DNA of 64,000 nucleotides from Pomphorhynchus laevis. Taxonomy: Eukaryota > Acanthocephala > Palaeacanthocephala > Echinorhynchida > Pomphorhynchidae. The stretch lies in contig WNNJ02000108.1 in the NCBI GenBank assembly GCA_012934845.2, positions 310,001 through 374,000 of the forward strand, in the 5' to 3' direction. Made by a program: the position numbers and the translations under genes. Below, piece by piece: positions 24,181 through 37,309 of this stretch. The notes beneath the pieces were generated by a model. It was not told where the DNA came from. It ran no database searches and saw only the letters and a program-made list of their open reading frames with translations. Every line of letters begins with the position of its first letter. Within the stretch, counting starts at the first letter, position 1.

Positions 24181-24496
24181 CAGAGGTGACCAACACTTTT
24201 CGATAAAACGCCAATTTCAGAGAATATCAAACGCGTTAATTTTTTGTTGCAAGAACCCACACATTTTTTAAGTATTTTCCCTTTTTTCAATCAAAAATGT
24301 TGAAAAATATATATAACTTTGTTTTCGTTAATAAGTAATTGTTCAAACTAACTTTTGGAAATAATTTTAAAATAACTGAAAATTTTTATTATCAACTTTA
24401 TAAGAAAAATCCCGTCTTTATTAAAAAGATAATGCGCCATCGTGCATTGTCCAATGCGCCACATGTGGCGCATGCGCCATGATTTGGCCACCTCTG
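24181..24496. mobile_element. hAT-like MITE
   Basis: The left end is CAGAGGTGACCAACAC and the right end TTGGCCACCTCTG: inverted terminal repeats of about 13 bp of the CAGNGGTGNCCAA type seen in hAT elements. It is 316 bp long and non-coding. The right side has internal GCGCCA/TGGCGC repeats. An 8-bp target duplication is not clear (left TTCTAAAT, right CTCAAATA). Confidence 0.65.
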
Positions 24497-24499
24497 CTC

Positions 24500-26290
24500 A
24501 AATAAGTTACCGACAGTGCAATATCAGAACTAGGCAACCATACAAGTAGGAACCAAAAACATTAAAAATGTAAATTAGTTTTACGCTTTATCTATAAATA
24601 CATACGTGTAACGATATATAATGATATCTTCATTTCAAATAGACATCCAGAGTATCATCAGCCGTTGTTTAAATTTAAACTATTTCACCTTTTCTTTGAG
24701 ATAATTTACGATTCTATAATTTTTAGAAATATTGACAGCCCTTAGTAAATGAATATCATTCTTTGTCTTCTTCGACAACTAAAATCAACTACAGCGTCTG
24801 CTACACATTTGACCTGATTTTGAAATATTTAGATCAATTTAAAGCAATTCAATTTGACGAAAGGACAAAAGACAGCTTCACCGTATCACTACGCAAATCA
24901 GCGCCTCTACGTGTATAGACTTTATTCTGTTCTGAAGCAGGTTTACAACCGTGAACTCACGTTTTCAAATATATATATATTTATAACATGCATGTTACTT
25001 CCAAGCAAAGAAAGAAGGTAGATGACCAAATGCAGTAAATTTCTGGTCATAATTTGAAGAACAATCACCCTATTAAACTTGGATTGTACAGGTTTATATA
25101 GGTTGTATTCTTTAAAAATGTCTGATACTGTTTTCATTTATATCAATATGCTGTTTCAAATTATAATACTGCCGAATGACATTACAGCAAGTATTGCACG
25201 TGACAGATTCAATGGTGCTATGGCGACTATTTAAAACTGACCACTTGTTTGCTTAAATACAAATGGGGAGACAATTAGTCTAAACTTGGCTTCGTTTTAG
25301 AAATCAATGTAAACAAGTATATTTACCAAGAAAACTCTTTTATTTAAATAAAACAGAACAGCATATCTTTCAATCACAATTTAAATAAGTACATGTTTGT
25401 TTAAAAGAACCAAGTGCATTATGAAGTGGGCTTATCAGAAAGAAGCATAATCACCTTAGATTTTCCAAAATTTTACACTTTTCCTTAAACATTTTAAATG
25501 CACATGGAAAAGTAACTTTAAACTTGTGATAAGATATTTATTGCTACTTTTTAAAATTAATAGTTGCGAACCAAAATAAATAAACAGTAATTTAAATTTC
25601 ATATTTTTAGAGACTTTTTAATATTAATTTGTTTAAATGTTTGTTATTTCCCAAATGAGCGTGCTAATGCGGTGTATTTTTGCTTATTAGTTAGATTAAA
25701 TATTCCAAACTTTAATATATAAAGTTTAATTTAAATTTCACATTTATAATTATAGATTTATTATATAATACTTATATCTAAATGTTTGTAATTTAAACGA
25801 TGAGATGCAAGTGTGGTGTATTTTTATACAAAATAAATTAAATTCACTTACACATGAGTACGATGAAATGATTTAAACTAATATATAATTTAAATCTATA
25901 TAATTTAAACTATATGTATACGTTAGCTACAGCAGTATGAGATTGGAACGTCGACTAAATCTTCTCTAAATCTGTTCGACTAAATCCCTCGACTAAATCT
26001 GCTCACAGTTTAAAGCTAACAGTGCAGCGGATCGAGCTCTACGCCACATATCGGAGCACTGAGATGGAAACTGCCTTAGCTACTGTGTAGTTTATCATAG
26101 CATTATAGAGGATAAGACAATATGACAACTAGAAAATCGCATAGTTTGAAGCCTACACACTGAAGTTAAGTACGGCTACAGCATGTATACTGGTGTATAA
26201 TGGTGTAGTGACCGTTGTTTACTCAGTACATCGATGCACCAACATTATACATGCTGTATCCATTAAGAATCCAACGAGTGCAGCGACAAT
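24500..26290. other. AT-rich DNA, no gene seen
   Basis: Small open stretches (for example 24943-25137, minus) lack motifs. 25920-26110 is somewhat GC-richer, but I can match it to nothing except the motif CTCAGTACAT near 26222, which recurs at 26600 and 28444. Confidence 0.4.
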
Positions 26291-26319
26291 TCAGCAACAA
26301 CCTCTACCTAGTGTTTAAG

Positions 26320-26545
26320 GATAGTCCGCACAGAAATTGGATCTGGTAAAGAGCGTAAGCCTCAGCCAATTAAGCAAAGTGTCGGAAACGCCTCAATTTA
26401 CAATGTCAAACAGGCAACCGAATCAATCAGTTGCTACTTCATTCTACTGATGAGTATTGAGGGGTACTCATCATTCCGATGCTGAAGTTATCGTCTAGAA
26501 GTGACATGGTGACTGAAAATAGTAAATCGAAGTCCAGTCTTTCAA
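26320..26545 (+). repeat. Dispersed repeat with CTACTGATGAG box (copy 1)
   Basis: This stretch aligns by eye with 40560-40790: GATCTGGTAAAG/GATCTGGAAAGC, CAGGCAACCGAA/AAGGCAGCCGAAAC, TTCATTCTACTGATGAG/TTCATCCTACTGATGAG, TCGTCTAGAAGT/TCGTCTAGGAGT and TCAAGAAACATCA/TTTGGCAACATCT in the same order. The pairing GGCAGCC ... GTGCTGCC around CTGATGAG is kept better at 40.7 kb. Non-coding. Confidence 0.6.
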
Positions 26546-26795
26546 GAAACATCATTTTCTATAAATTCCCCATTTCGTAAGAAATCCTAGATCGTTGTTT
26601 ACTCAGTACATTCGTGTACTACCATTATATATAAATAAACTATAAATTATCCGAAATAAAGTAATTATATATTACAATATTATATTATATTGATTATATT
26701 ATATTATAATGTTTATATTATAAAACTATAATTATCCATTATATGAAACCTTTCATTATAATCTCTAAAATTATCTCTATAAATTATCCGTTTTT

Positions 26796-27240
26796 ACTAG
26801 AAACTGCATTGTCCGAGATGTTCTCTGACAAGCTTATTGTAAATTGTGTAGTATGAGATCATAAAGATAGATTAAAATACGGACTGCTAATCCTGTTGTG
26901 AATGCTCAATTATCTATTTAATAGTTGGTAAGTAACACAAGGTGACTTTCACATCAAATCCAGCTACAGAATCCTCCCGTCATGACTTCCAATTCCATAT
27001 ACCCCTGACTACTAACAACCCCATTACCGCAGCCGTTTTAGTTTCGATTGCTTTCTGCTCCTATTGGTTGCTCCGAGATAATCAGAATTCTGACTACAAA
27101 CTCTTCTCCTTTCGAAATTTGACTTATCAGAGATTCGAGCTGTCGCTCTCTGTCTTGACTTGCGCTCTTGACCGCTAGGCTACGAATCCAGGATTATCGG
27201 ATTTCACACATAATATGAAACTTTCCATATGTTTGGTATA
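26796..27240 (-). mobile_element. tRNA-derived SINE-like repeat (copy 1)
   Basis: Read on the minus strand, 27191-27131 has a tRNA-like head: TAGCCTAGCGGTCAAGAGCG (A box, like TRGCNNAGYGG) and, 43 nt later, AGCTCGAATCTC (B box, like GGTTCGANTCC). That spacing suits an RNA polymerase III internal promoter. The remainder matches the copies at 27841-28285 and 40800-41185. The open frame on the plus strand at 26942-27178 is incidental. This copy is diverged by roughly one base in six from the next one. Confidence 0.62.
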
Positions 27241-27410
27241 TGCGCTCGAAAAGAGTGCTTCTAAATCCTACATGTTAGGTCTTGGTTAGCGAATTATTCG
27301 TGATAAATACTCTCACAAGTGTTAATTCCTAGTACATTGATGTGTACTAGACGGACTCATTGAGCTGTCTAAGGGTGCTGCACTTCAATCCAGTTATGTA
27401 GCAACCCCCA

Positions 27411-27434
27411 CTGATGAGACTCAATAGTTGAAAA
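27411..27434 (+). other. CTGATGA-stem-GAAA motif
   Basis: CTGATGA is followed by GACT-CAAT-AGTT, a four-pair stem with a tetraloop, then GAAAA. These are the two hammerhead core boxes on a minimal stem II with a G-U closing pair. Stems I and III are not evident. Confidence 0.35.
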
Positions 27435-27606
27435 AAAAAGATTTAGTTTATGATGTTTAAGTCATCCCGATATCTTCAATCAGAATATAAGAAGGCTGGA
27501 AAAGTAGGTCATTTGTTTTAATAAATTATATAATATAAAATTATATATTATATAATATTATAATATTATATCAATTCTTTTACTTTTAATATATATAATA
27601 TATATT

Positions 27607-27677
27607 TTGGTTGTCTGTAAGTTGAAGCAACCTCTCGGTATCACTATAAGATTCCATATATATTTTTTAAAAAATAT

Positions 27678-27695
<18 letters not shown>
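27607..27695 (+). repeat. Dispersed repeat, copy 1 of 2 (TTGGTTGTCTGTAAGTTG)
   Basis: TTGGTTGTCTGTAAGTTGAA through AGATTCCATATATATT to ATTCAGAAACCGAG matches 28713-28808 with few changes. It borders the hairpin and (TA)n tract on the right. Confidence 0.85.
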
Positions 27696-28440
<745 letters not shown>

Positions 28441-28524
28441 TATATACTCAGCACATCCGTGCACCACAATTATATATACTATTTTATATATACTATAATA
28501 TATATGAGCCACAAGCACAGATTT

Positions 28525-28560
28525 ATATTTCGCTAGTTGCTGATAGCGAAATATCATCAG
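28525..28560 (-). other. CTGATGA + TTTCGCTA/TAGCGAAA hairpin
   Basis: On the minus strand CTGATGATATTTCGCTATCA is followed by GCAACTAGCGAAATAT: an 11-bp perfect hairpin next to CTGATGA, with GAAA falling in its 3' arm. Same motif class as 42018-42098. Confidence 0.45.
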
Positions 28561-28712
28561 AATAGAATCCTAATCTAAAAATTTACTTTTTTAAACTCTA
28601 AATATGTATCAAGATCACTTATTTTATTCGAAACAATTATAATTTTATTTCTTGAATAAATCATCTAAAATATTAATGTAAATATAATAAATTAATATAA
28701 TTAACTATATAT

Positions 28713-28808
28713 ATATTGGTTGTTTGTAAGTTGAAGCAACCTATCGATATCACAATAAGATTCCATATATATATTTTTTTAAATATAATTTATAATTCAG
28801 AAACCGAG
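28713..28808 (+). repeat. Dispersed repeat, copy 2 of 2 (TTGGTTGTTTGTAAGTTG)
   Basis: Direct copy of 27607-27695; both follow a SINE-like unit, but this one lacks the hairpin and the (TA)n tract. Confidence 0.85.
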
Positions 28809-28809
28809 C

Positions 28810-29640
28810 ATATATCGGTAATATCATTCAATCACCTTGATTGCATGATAATTAATTTTAATTTCTTTCTTGTGATCCGAAATAATTGCTGAGACAATCA
28901 AAACTTTACCTTAATTGTCAACTGCAATACAATTATCCTGTATTTTTCAAAGCTGATCTTCATATCCTCATGTTGCTAAATATAATTTGTTAAAACCTAC
29001 TATTATAAAAATATTTTAATATTTTAAAAATATATCATCGAATTTGTAAATAACTATAGACGAGTTAAATCCATTTTGATTGATATGAAAATATATAAAT
29101 AACATCCAAACGGTATTTTTCAGCAATATTGTGTACATACAGAAATACTCTCTTTGAATTTTTATAAACGTTTAAATAAATTGACCTATTGTGGCAATAA
29201 AAATATAAATAAAATTATAAATAAAAATAAATTTAAGGAAACGGGTTTTCATGATTTGTTCATTTTGGCTTAATTATCAATCTTGCATCTGTGATTATTG
29301 GACAATCTATACAATTTGGCAAATCACAAAAACAATTGAAGAATACATTTATTTGTGTAATCATAAAGATTTTCTGACGATTTTCGAAATGCAATATTAG
29401 CAATTTAAACAAAATATATTAATATTAATAATATTATTATTAAAATATATTATTTTAAAATTAAGATTTACAAAAGATAAAATTATACAATATGAACTTA
29501 CAATTAACTTGTCACAATATATCATACAAAGGCACCATCCACATTTATCGGGTCAATCCGAATTACTGAGCCAGAGTTGACTGAATCGTTGTGTCAGAAT
29601 CGAGTTATCGAACAAGGAGAGAATACAGAATATATTCCTG
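28810..29640. other. AT-rich DNA, no gene seen
   Basis: No open stretch or repeat that I can support before the GC-richer element starting near 29650. Confidence 0.45.
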
Positions 29641-29649
29641 ATCCAACTA

Positions 29650-32600
29650 TGTAACGGAGCCATAAACGTACAAGCTAAGCTTGCGGCGCTGTCTGCTTAC
29701 GATTATTTCTGCTATAACAAGTGGGCTTCATCGGAAACATGGATTGTTCTCAAATGACCGGGCTATGGTCAACCTGTTGCTTAAGATGTTGCCGACGGTA
29801 GTCTACCCGCAAATAAGAATGGTCTAGACATGAAAACGAGCCGCATGTCTGAAATTATATATCTTATTCGTAATGGTAGTGCCGAAAATATCTGGCAGGT
29901 GAATGATGCACTATTGCGATGCAATATACGGATCGTTCGACGCATTCACAAGGTAACGCATGAGCAGTAGTTTACCATCTGTCGCTTATCATTTCTGACG
30001 TTGTGCGCGATCAGTCTAATGATAGACCCAGTGCTTGCTGTTGTTGTTCTGTAAAAGTGTGCTAAGAGTTCCCTGCAGGACAAAGGACTTCACCGAAACA
30101 AGACTTATTAATTTGATCAAGGAAAATTCAACTCGTTCTCAGCGTCAGCCGCCGTGACTCAGATCTTGTGAGGCGAAAGATCGCCCAACTTGCAATGATG
30201 CATCACCTGATAAGTGAATGCGTAGGTGTGTATTAGAGAAATTAGAAGACAGTGACATTGGTGTGGCAATGCGATACTCAGCAAGAGCGATTAGGTTGTT
30301 AAGCTTGATGATACCATGTTTGAACAACTTTGTGGAAAGCATCCAGCACGAAAGTCAACTGTGATCAAATGATAATAATTGTCGTCCCAGTACATCGACA
30401 AGCTGCAACTCCAGCTCAACTTATTTGTGATCCATTTAATAGTTATTTTTTAGGCGGTCGTACGGCTATCTGCTCTTTTCCGAATTCTTCATCGTGTTGT
30501 GCTGATGGCTTGACACCACTTCATCTAAAGGATATGACGGATCTATCAAGTGAAGTTTCCGGTAAAAAATTGGTCAAACGACTATGCAAAGTTTCTCATT
30601 TACTGGGTCGGTTCAACGCGACGTGAGCAAGTACTTCTGCGGATAAAGTATCATTCCGTTAAGGAAGAAGACAGGCGGAATCAGACCTATTGCAATCGGA
30701 TGCGTTTTGAGACAGTCAATTTTGAAAATAGTGTGCTCGTCTATTACCGAAACTGTCTGAGCACTTTTTGCCCTCTCAGCTAGATGTTTATGCTTCTGGT
30801 TGACTAGAAACTTCCACTTACGCTGTACGATGTTCAATCAAAGATGGAATATCTGATAATCACGGACTCGTTAAACTAGGTTTTGAAAATGCTTTTAATA
30901 CAATAAGCAGATTTGCAGTTTTAAACTGTACAGATCGGTATATTCCAGGCATTCCCCGTTTGTGCGAGCATTCTACGATCAACCAAATTTTCTGTAAATG
31001 GAAAACAGGCGAATCTGGTCTGAAGAAGAAGTTCAACAATGGGATTCTTTCGGCCCTCACTGTTTTCACTAGCTATTAATAATTTGGCGGCTTTATGTGC
31101 ATCCAGCTTATCCGACTGGTAGCTCGATGACGATACACAGTGCTACCTTAGAGAGGGACGTCCATATGATATCCCAGAAAGCCGATTTAATAGAACTAAA
31201 ACTAAATCCCACTAAATTCGAGTTCATTTCCCATGATCCAGCCGTGCGGAGTCTTCTTCTATCGATCCTACTGGCTGCTGTAATCGTGAAGTCTGGGGAT
31301 ACATATTCGCTAGGTGTGCCCGTCGGCGAAACTATGATACCGCTGGACGCCGCAGTTGACTTAGCAACATATGAGTTACGCTTAGCACGAGAACGCCTTT
31401 TCTGCTTATCCCAACAGGACGCTCTGTGTCTTCTACGTCGGTGCCTCGGCAATCCTAAAATGTCCTCTCCATTCCGATATTGTCCTTGTTTTCTAAGCAA
31501 CCGGCTGAATAATCACGATGGCAAGCGTTTTACACTATCGAGCATCCGGAATTAAAAGTTAATTTTACATGCCAAGTCTTAGGCAACTCTACCCCTTAAT
31601 CCCGGTGGAATTAGACTTTACCTTGCTAGCGAAACGGTCATTCTAGCATTGTGTTCATCTCTGTCCAGGCAAAACGATCTGATAGGGCGTGCCAAACAAA
31701 AAACTTTATACAGAATATTAACAGCGCGGTGCTGCTTTTATGTTTTTTAAAATCAAAATAACAAACCAAGTTCCATTGTGATTTCCGCGTTGCTTCCACC
31801 GCTACTCATGTTGTCAACCAAAATGGCAACACTTTTTGAGATCAATAATATTGTCACGGGACGGTTGCTAGAGAGATGCAGTCTGAACACATACGGTATG
31901 ACAGATCCGCTTTTCGCCATTGCGATTGAACAATAGTCATTTTTCCCGTTATCTTTGGTTCTGTCGTACCTAAGCACTTAAAGACGGGGGTCCGAGCCAA
32001 GACAGGTCTCCAAGTTATAATGTCTTCTACAGAACTGCAGAACAACAAGGGACATATCCCGTTTGTTAGCCGTGTGTACACCAGAATCTGGAGACTTTTT
32101 GCAGGCATTGCCGATTACAGTGGTTGATACTCGCATGGAAGACACGACTTTCACAATATCGATTGGCATGCAATTGAAAGTTCCTATCGCTAAAGAGTTC
32201 GCATGTGTTTGTTCCGACAAGTAAGAAGTGTTCGTTCACCACACACTAGACTGTAAACGCGCTAGTCATACAAAGATAAACAAGCTGCTGCAACAAGCAC
32301 CCTGTGCACCACAATATCATACCGATTAGAGCCGAGCGGCCTTGCGCGTGACGATGGCAAACGTCTCGATGGCTGTTCGTTAGTGTAATGGACAGGCGGT
32401 ATTTACTTGGTATGGGACTACAGTTGTTCAAACACCATGGCTGTTAGCTACGCTATGCATGCTGTCCCCGTTGCCGGAAGGATGACATGACTCGCTGAAA
32501 TATGCAGAACTGCAAAATATCCATGCATCGGTCAAGGAACATAGGAATTTCAGCTGGTCGCGATCGAAAAATGGGGTGCATACGGCCCCATAACCAAAGC

Positions 32601-32680
32601 CATTATCGCACGCATGTCTAGAATGCAAAAACCGGTGGCTATCTGAAACAATGACTGAGAGTAGCACTCCAGCAAGGGAA
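29650..32680 (+). mobile_element. Decayed non-LTR retrotransposon with RT and RPDG/WD-type C-terminal domain
   Basis: A GC-richer block of about 3 kb. Around 30867 the plus strand reads LVKLGFENAFNTISR (RT motif A type LLKLDF-NAFN). 31097-31555 gives LIELKLNPTKFEFIS and then REL-type text LFCLSQQDALCLLRRCLGNP, the region after the RT palm. 32321-32640, in one frame with three stops, gives EPSGLARDDGKRLDGCSL, YLVWDYSCSNTMAVS and VAIEKWGAYGP. This matches an invertebrate ORF family with R-PDG ... W--G--LVWD-T, which resembles a PD-(D/E)XK (restriction-like) nuclease core; here P is changed to L. Many stops and shifts; dead. Minus-strand open stretches in this block are shadows. Confidence 0.75.
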
Positions 32681-32699
32681 TTCTGCTTGCGTTATGGAG

Positions 32700-34615
32700 G
32701 CTATGTGTGATAAAGCCATTGGACAATTTTTAATCGACTTGTGATTTTATTTTCTTGTATTTTTTATTACTACTTTTTTTAATTAATTAAAAAAATATTT
32801 TTTTAATTAATTAAAAAAATATTAATTAAATTTATTAAATTTAATAAATTAATTAAATTTATCATACGCTAAATTATCCTAAGAGAAAGATGCATCAAAA
32901 TGTGAATCATTACTTTTCAAAAATATTTACAAGATCACGAGCAACTTTCTCATTTAATCAATATCATATTTTAGGTGCTAACAGATTCAAAGGCATTAAA
33001 ATAACCAAGTATTTTAACATTTATTTATTATTTTAAAATTAATTTAGAAAATATAATTAAAAATTTTAACATTTTTAACATTTTAACATTTTAACATTTT
33101 TAACATTTTAATAAAAATGCATTTTTATGCACTTTTATTAAAATATCATGAATATTTATCAATTTTATTTACAATTTAATAAAGATCGTTAGCGTGAAAT
33201 TTATATTTTACGGATCGCAATTCTAATTGATTTTAATTTAAAGTAGGGCAATGATAAAGTACAAATAAGAAATCCTTTTATTGTTTCAAAATTAAAAATA
33301 AAATGATTGCCAAAATAAAAAGTCTCACTTCAATATTGACAAACAAGAATTTTGCTATAAAATTTCGATGAAATTTGCATATCTCAATATCTCGCTTGAC
33401 ATTCCCTCGACACAAATTGAAATTACAACTTTGCACACATTTCATTTTTATTATAATGAAATGTGAATAATTGATGTAGATGTTAAGCAAATACATGCAA
33501 TTGATGTTTGATTAAAGAGCAAAATTAGTCGACAGAAAATATGCAAACGTTTATTTTATAATTTAAGCAGCACAATATGCTATTGTAAGTAATTATGAAT
33601 AACTAATATTAGTTATTAAATTAATTATTATTTATTGTATACACATTAATATTTTTATAATTTGGTAATATTAATAAATAAATTATTAATAAAAAACATA
33701 TTATATGAATATTATATTATCACATATATTTTCATATCTATTATGATATGATATTATCATATAAATAATTATAATTATAATTAATTATAATTAATAATTA
33801 ATAATTAATTAATTATTACACATCTTGTTTAGATTTAATTTCACTTACTAATAAATTGTCACTAATAAATTTGTCACGCTCACTATTCGCGTTGGATTGG
33901 TAAAGTTCGTATAAGTTCCATTAAGTTTGGCTCAATTTTAATTAATTTAGGTGAAATTATTAAAAATATATAATAATTCTAACCAGAAACTTTCTATATA
34001 TTGCAAAGTACTAATTTAAGTATACAAATGTGATTTTTCTAACCAATATTTTGTGAATATTGATTATTAATGCTTGATTATTAATGCTGCAATCAACGCA
34101 TGCGTTTACATTTAGATAATATCCACATAAATAAATTTATTTTATAATTTTTTATTCATGTTTGAACATGAATACAATGTCTTACAATTGATATAAACAA
34201 TTGAATTCTCACAATTTATAATTAAAATACAGTTTCTTTCAAATAAATGAAATTACTAAAATCAGGAAATAAATTTTATTAGATTGAAAAATAAAATGTT
34301 TTTATTACATTAAGCTGAATTCATTATACTAGGACAATCACTTTTGATCAATAAATTTAAGAAACTAAGGGGTGACCCGACTTTAAAGAGGCAAGCTCAA
34401 TATAATGGTTATATTAAGAGAGACTGTGTGGAGAAGGGAAATTAATTATTTATTAATTATATACATAATTATATATTAATTAAATAGGTTATTTCGAAAA
34501 ACTCGAATCCTAGATTTATGTTATATTACCTAAAATTCGTATACCGTTGCATTCTGCCAGACCAATAATTGCAATGTACATCAATGTATTATTATGTGAT
34601 TAGCAAATATATCCA
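32700..34615. other. Very AT-rich DNA, no gene seen
   Basis: Low-complexity AT runs (TTTTTTTAATTAATTAAAA palindromes near 32775-32850, AACATTTTTAACATTTT tandem near 33063-33110). The minus-strand open stretch at 33278-33496 has no motif. Confidence 0.5.
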
Positions 34616-34639
34616 TTACCCAACTTAATGAAAAGTTGG

Positions 34640-35280
34640 GTAATGAACATTTTCGATATAAGATATGATATTATGTTAGGAAAACGAATAAAGGATACTG
34701 GTATCTTCGGTAAAATGAGGATTACAACATATGCTAAATCTATATTAACAAATGTCCCTTTGTTGGAGGCTATACAATTAGCATCCGAATTACTTTTATA
34801 TACAGAATTTGGAAAGAGTTGGCCTTTGAAGATTGGGAGACATTGCTTAGATTATGTACCACATACATAATTTTCTTTTTTCTTATAAAATTCTGGAACA
34901 AATTGACGGTTTACTTGCACTAGAACAAGGGCAGTTCTCTTGCTGTAGTACTTGGGGAGTTGTATATAAGAAAAAGGGAAGTAACACATTTGAAAGATAT
35001 GGAGGGAATACATACCTGGCCTAGGTATGTTGATGAATCCATTCTTTTGGTAAAACCATTACACCCAGATTGCATCTTGGACATACTTAATTACGCAGAT
35101 AAATAAATTCAATGGACTTTAACAAAATAAAAAGGATGGTAGGTATCTTTCCTCGATGTAAATATAATTAGATCTACAGACATGGTCGAAATTGATGTTT
35201 CACAAAAGATTATCAAGTATTCCAATATTGAAAAGGCAGCATTTCTAAAATGTGAAAGATTTTCGCACCTTCTTCACTTA
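34640..35280 (+). pseudogene. Penelope-like element RT fragment
   Basis: Plus strand: ILTNVPLLEAIQLASELLLY matches the 'LFTNVP--EAL' block of PLE RT. After frame changes come EQIDGLLALEQGQFS (the Q-DG-AMGSPLSP block, broken), NTYLAYVDESILLVKP (RYVDD-type motif, YVDE) and VSFLDVNIIRS (PFLDV-I-R block). The order is that of a PLE from the finger to the palm. The family differs in detail from the 12.4-kb element. No endonuclease part was found before 35300. Confidence 0.7.
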
Positions 35281-35299
35281 TTTTGAGAAATAAAGCAAT

Positions 35300-36560
35300 T
35301 TATTCTATTTGTTATATAGCAAATGGATATATTTGATACGACTTCGTAATCATCATATAACAAAAAAATTAAAACTCTTTTATTAATTTTATCCTGATGA
35401 TAGCGGTTTGCTATCGTAAATTTAATTTCAATAAAACTTCTATTTATTCTCTCCTTTGATCAGTTAATATTTTCCATTAGGCAAGCAAATTTTAAATTTA
35501 TTTTTAAATTAGGAAAACAAAAATAACAGCAAAATGTATTCTTTGGATAATCATTGTCAAGGAAGAATTAATTATTTCTTAAGGATAAATTTGCTAATTG
35601 CTGATTTTTGACGATAAACTTTTAGTCTATTACAAGTAAACAAAAAAGTGTAAAATAAAAGCATTTGTATTTTTAAGATGTCATACTGTATCTAACACAA
35701 CATCCTAGTTGCTTGCTGAGAATTTAATCGGCAGGAATTAAATCGGGTATAACTCGCATTACAACAGAATGAGTCCGATAGTCCATGACATAGGGTAACT
35801 CCGATAAGATCAATGTGTATCTTCTTTCAGAAAGGTATTGTTTCCTAACCGCTATTGAAAAGGGTTAACCTAACATTGTATCCAACTTTACAAGGCACGT
35901 CACAATCTAACGCTACTAAACTATTCAAGTGATGTTAGAACGTTCTATCGCATATTGTAAGTTAGAGACTGTCGTTGTAAAATATGATATACAAGTATTG
36001 CTAAAAACAGTGATCTCATCTTGTATTTTTAATGAATACGTAAGCAATGACGAGGTTGTTAGTTGGATATGAGAAATTTGTCTAGCTTTAATCAGACAGT
36101 GTGGATTTTGATTGATAAATAACATTGTCGTAGCCATGTCTCGATACTAACGAATTAACCTCATATATTGAGTGATTATTCATATTGAGTGACATATCGA
36201 GTTATCATTTAGGCATAATAAATTAATTGTTGTGATTATTAATGAAAATTAAGTTTTTCTTAATTAATTTTTTTATTTGAAATAAGAAAAACGATAAGAT
36301 TGTTTTGATTTAATAAGGCCTTTAATTTCACTGCGGATTACGAGTTCAAGAAAACAACTATTTCTTAAAAGATTAATTTATAATGCTAATGCAAATTGCT
36401 GCTTATAAATTACATCACTTAACTGATCACATGCATTTTGTATTGTATAAATTGAAAAATAAAAAATATTCTAATTATTTTAAGATAGTCAAAAATTCAA
36501 TTTTATATTAATTCTGTTTTAAATTCTGGTAAGAATTTTTACAACTCAATTTTTATGAAT
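35300..36560. other. AT-rich DNA; contains CTGATGA-stem motif at 35394-35420
   Basis: CTGATGATAGCGGTTTGCTA followed by TCGTAAAT has the CTGATGA box and a TAGC/GCTA stem, but the second box reads TAAA instead of GAAA. The open stretch at 35925-36137 (minus) is unassigned. Otherwise no features. Confidence 0.4.
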
Positions 36561-36574
36561 TGATTAAAAAATAA

Positions 36575-37300
36575 TATACCATGCATTAGAATTTAGATTT
36601 GAGTCAACATGATGAACTGCTATGTTATCAAGCTTCAGCACAATGATTTCTTTCTGCTGATAAAATTTAATAATCTAGCTTAATACCTTATTCTAACGCA
36701 GAGTATATTTTTTATATCCACCCAGAAAAACGTTCCAATTAGGAGTTTGTATTTAGTTTTTATAATATTGTGTTGATTTATGTATTTTACTATTTTCTGT
36801 TTGATTTTATTTTTGTAGTTACTTAGTTTAAAATATGTTTCTATTGAATTATAAAAATGATTTTGAAGGAACACAGTATCGTTACAAATTGTTGCAATTC
36901 TTAAAATTTCATTATTTAATGTATTACATTTTATATTATTTGGTATGCATGATTGCTCATGCAAAAATGTTTCTTGTAAATTTAAATATGTCATCTTTAC
37001 GATATAAATTAATAGTAGTTTTAATTTATGTTAATTTAATGCTCATATCAAGATATATACTTTCTTTATCATTAATATTGGTTTTATTAAGAATAAGGCT
37101 ACCTGGTGAAATTTGTTCGCCTTTTGAATAAACATTATTGGAATTGAGTACACATATATCATCAATCTATTGAAACATTTCATATTTTTATATAAATTAG
37201 ATATATTTTTTACACAGTTATGAACAAATTTATATGTTATAAAGCTTAAAAATAAATCAGCTATAATTGGGCTACTATTGCCTTCATTTGAGCACATTTC
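36575..37300 (-). pseudogene. YVDD-type RT family fragment (C-terminal half)
   Basis: Minus strand 37297 onward reads NEGNSSPIIADLFLSFITYK, like a 'GVPMGGNSSP-LADL' RT block, then text aligning to the palm copy at 59.5 kb, and at 36994-36680 LQETFLHEQSCIPNNI through FKLSNYKNKIKQKIVKYINQ, the C-terminal end of the family. The 3' flank (TGATGAACTGCTATGTTATC, 36608-36628) matches 58927-58945. Domains are in different frames; inactive. Confidence 0.68.
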
Positions 37301-37309
37301 ACTTGTTTT

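Noticed and set aside
27131-27190. A functional tRNA gene
   Set aside because: Only A- and B-box likeness; no complete cloverleaf, and the sequence is repeated as part of a 445-bp unit.
30145-32667. Minus-strand open stretches (for example 31500-31108, 32108-31854) as genes
   Set aside because: They are antisense shadows of the plus-strand retrotransposon, whose RT and C-terminal motifs are clear.
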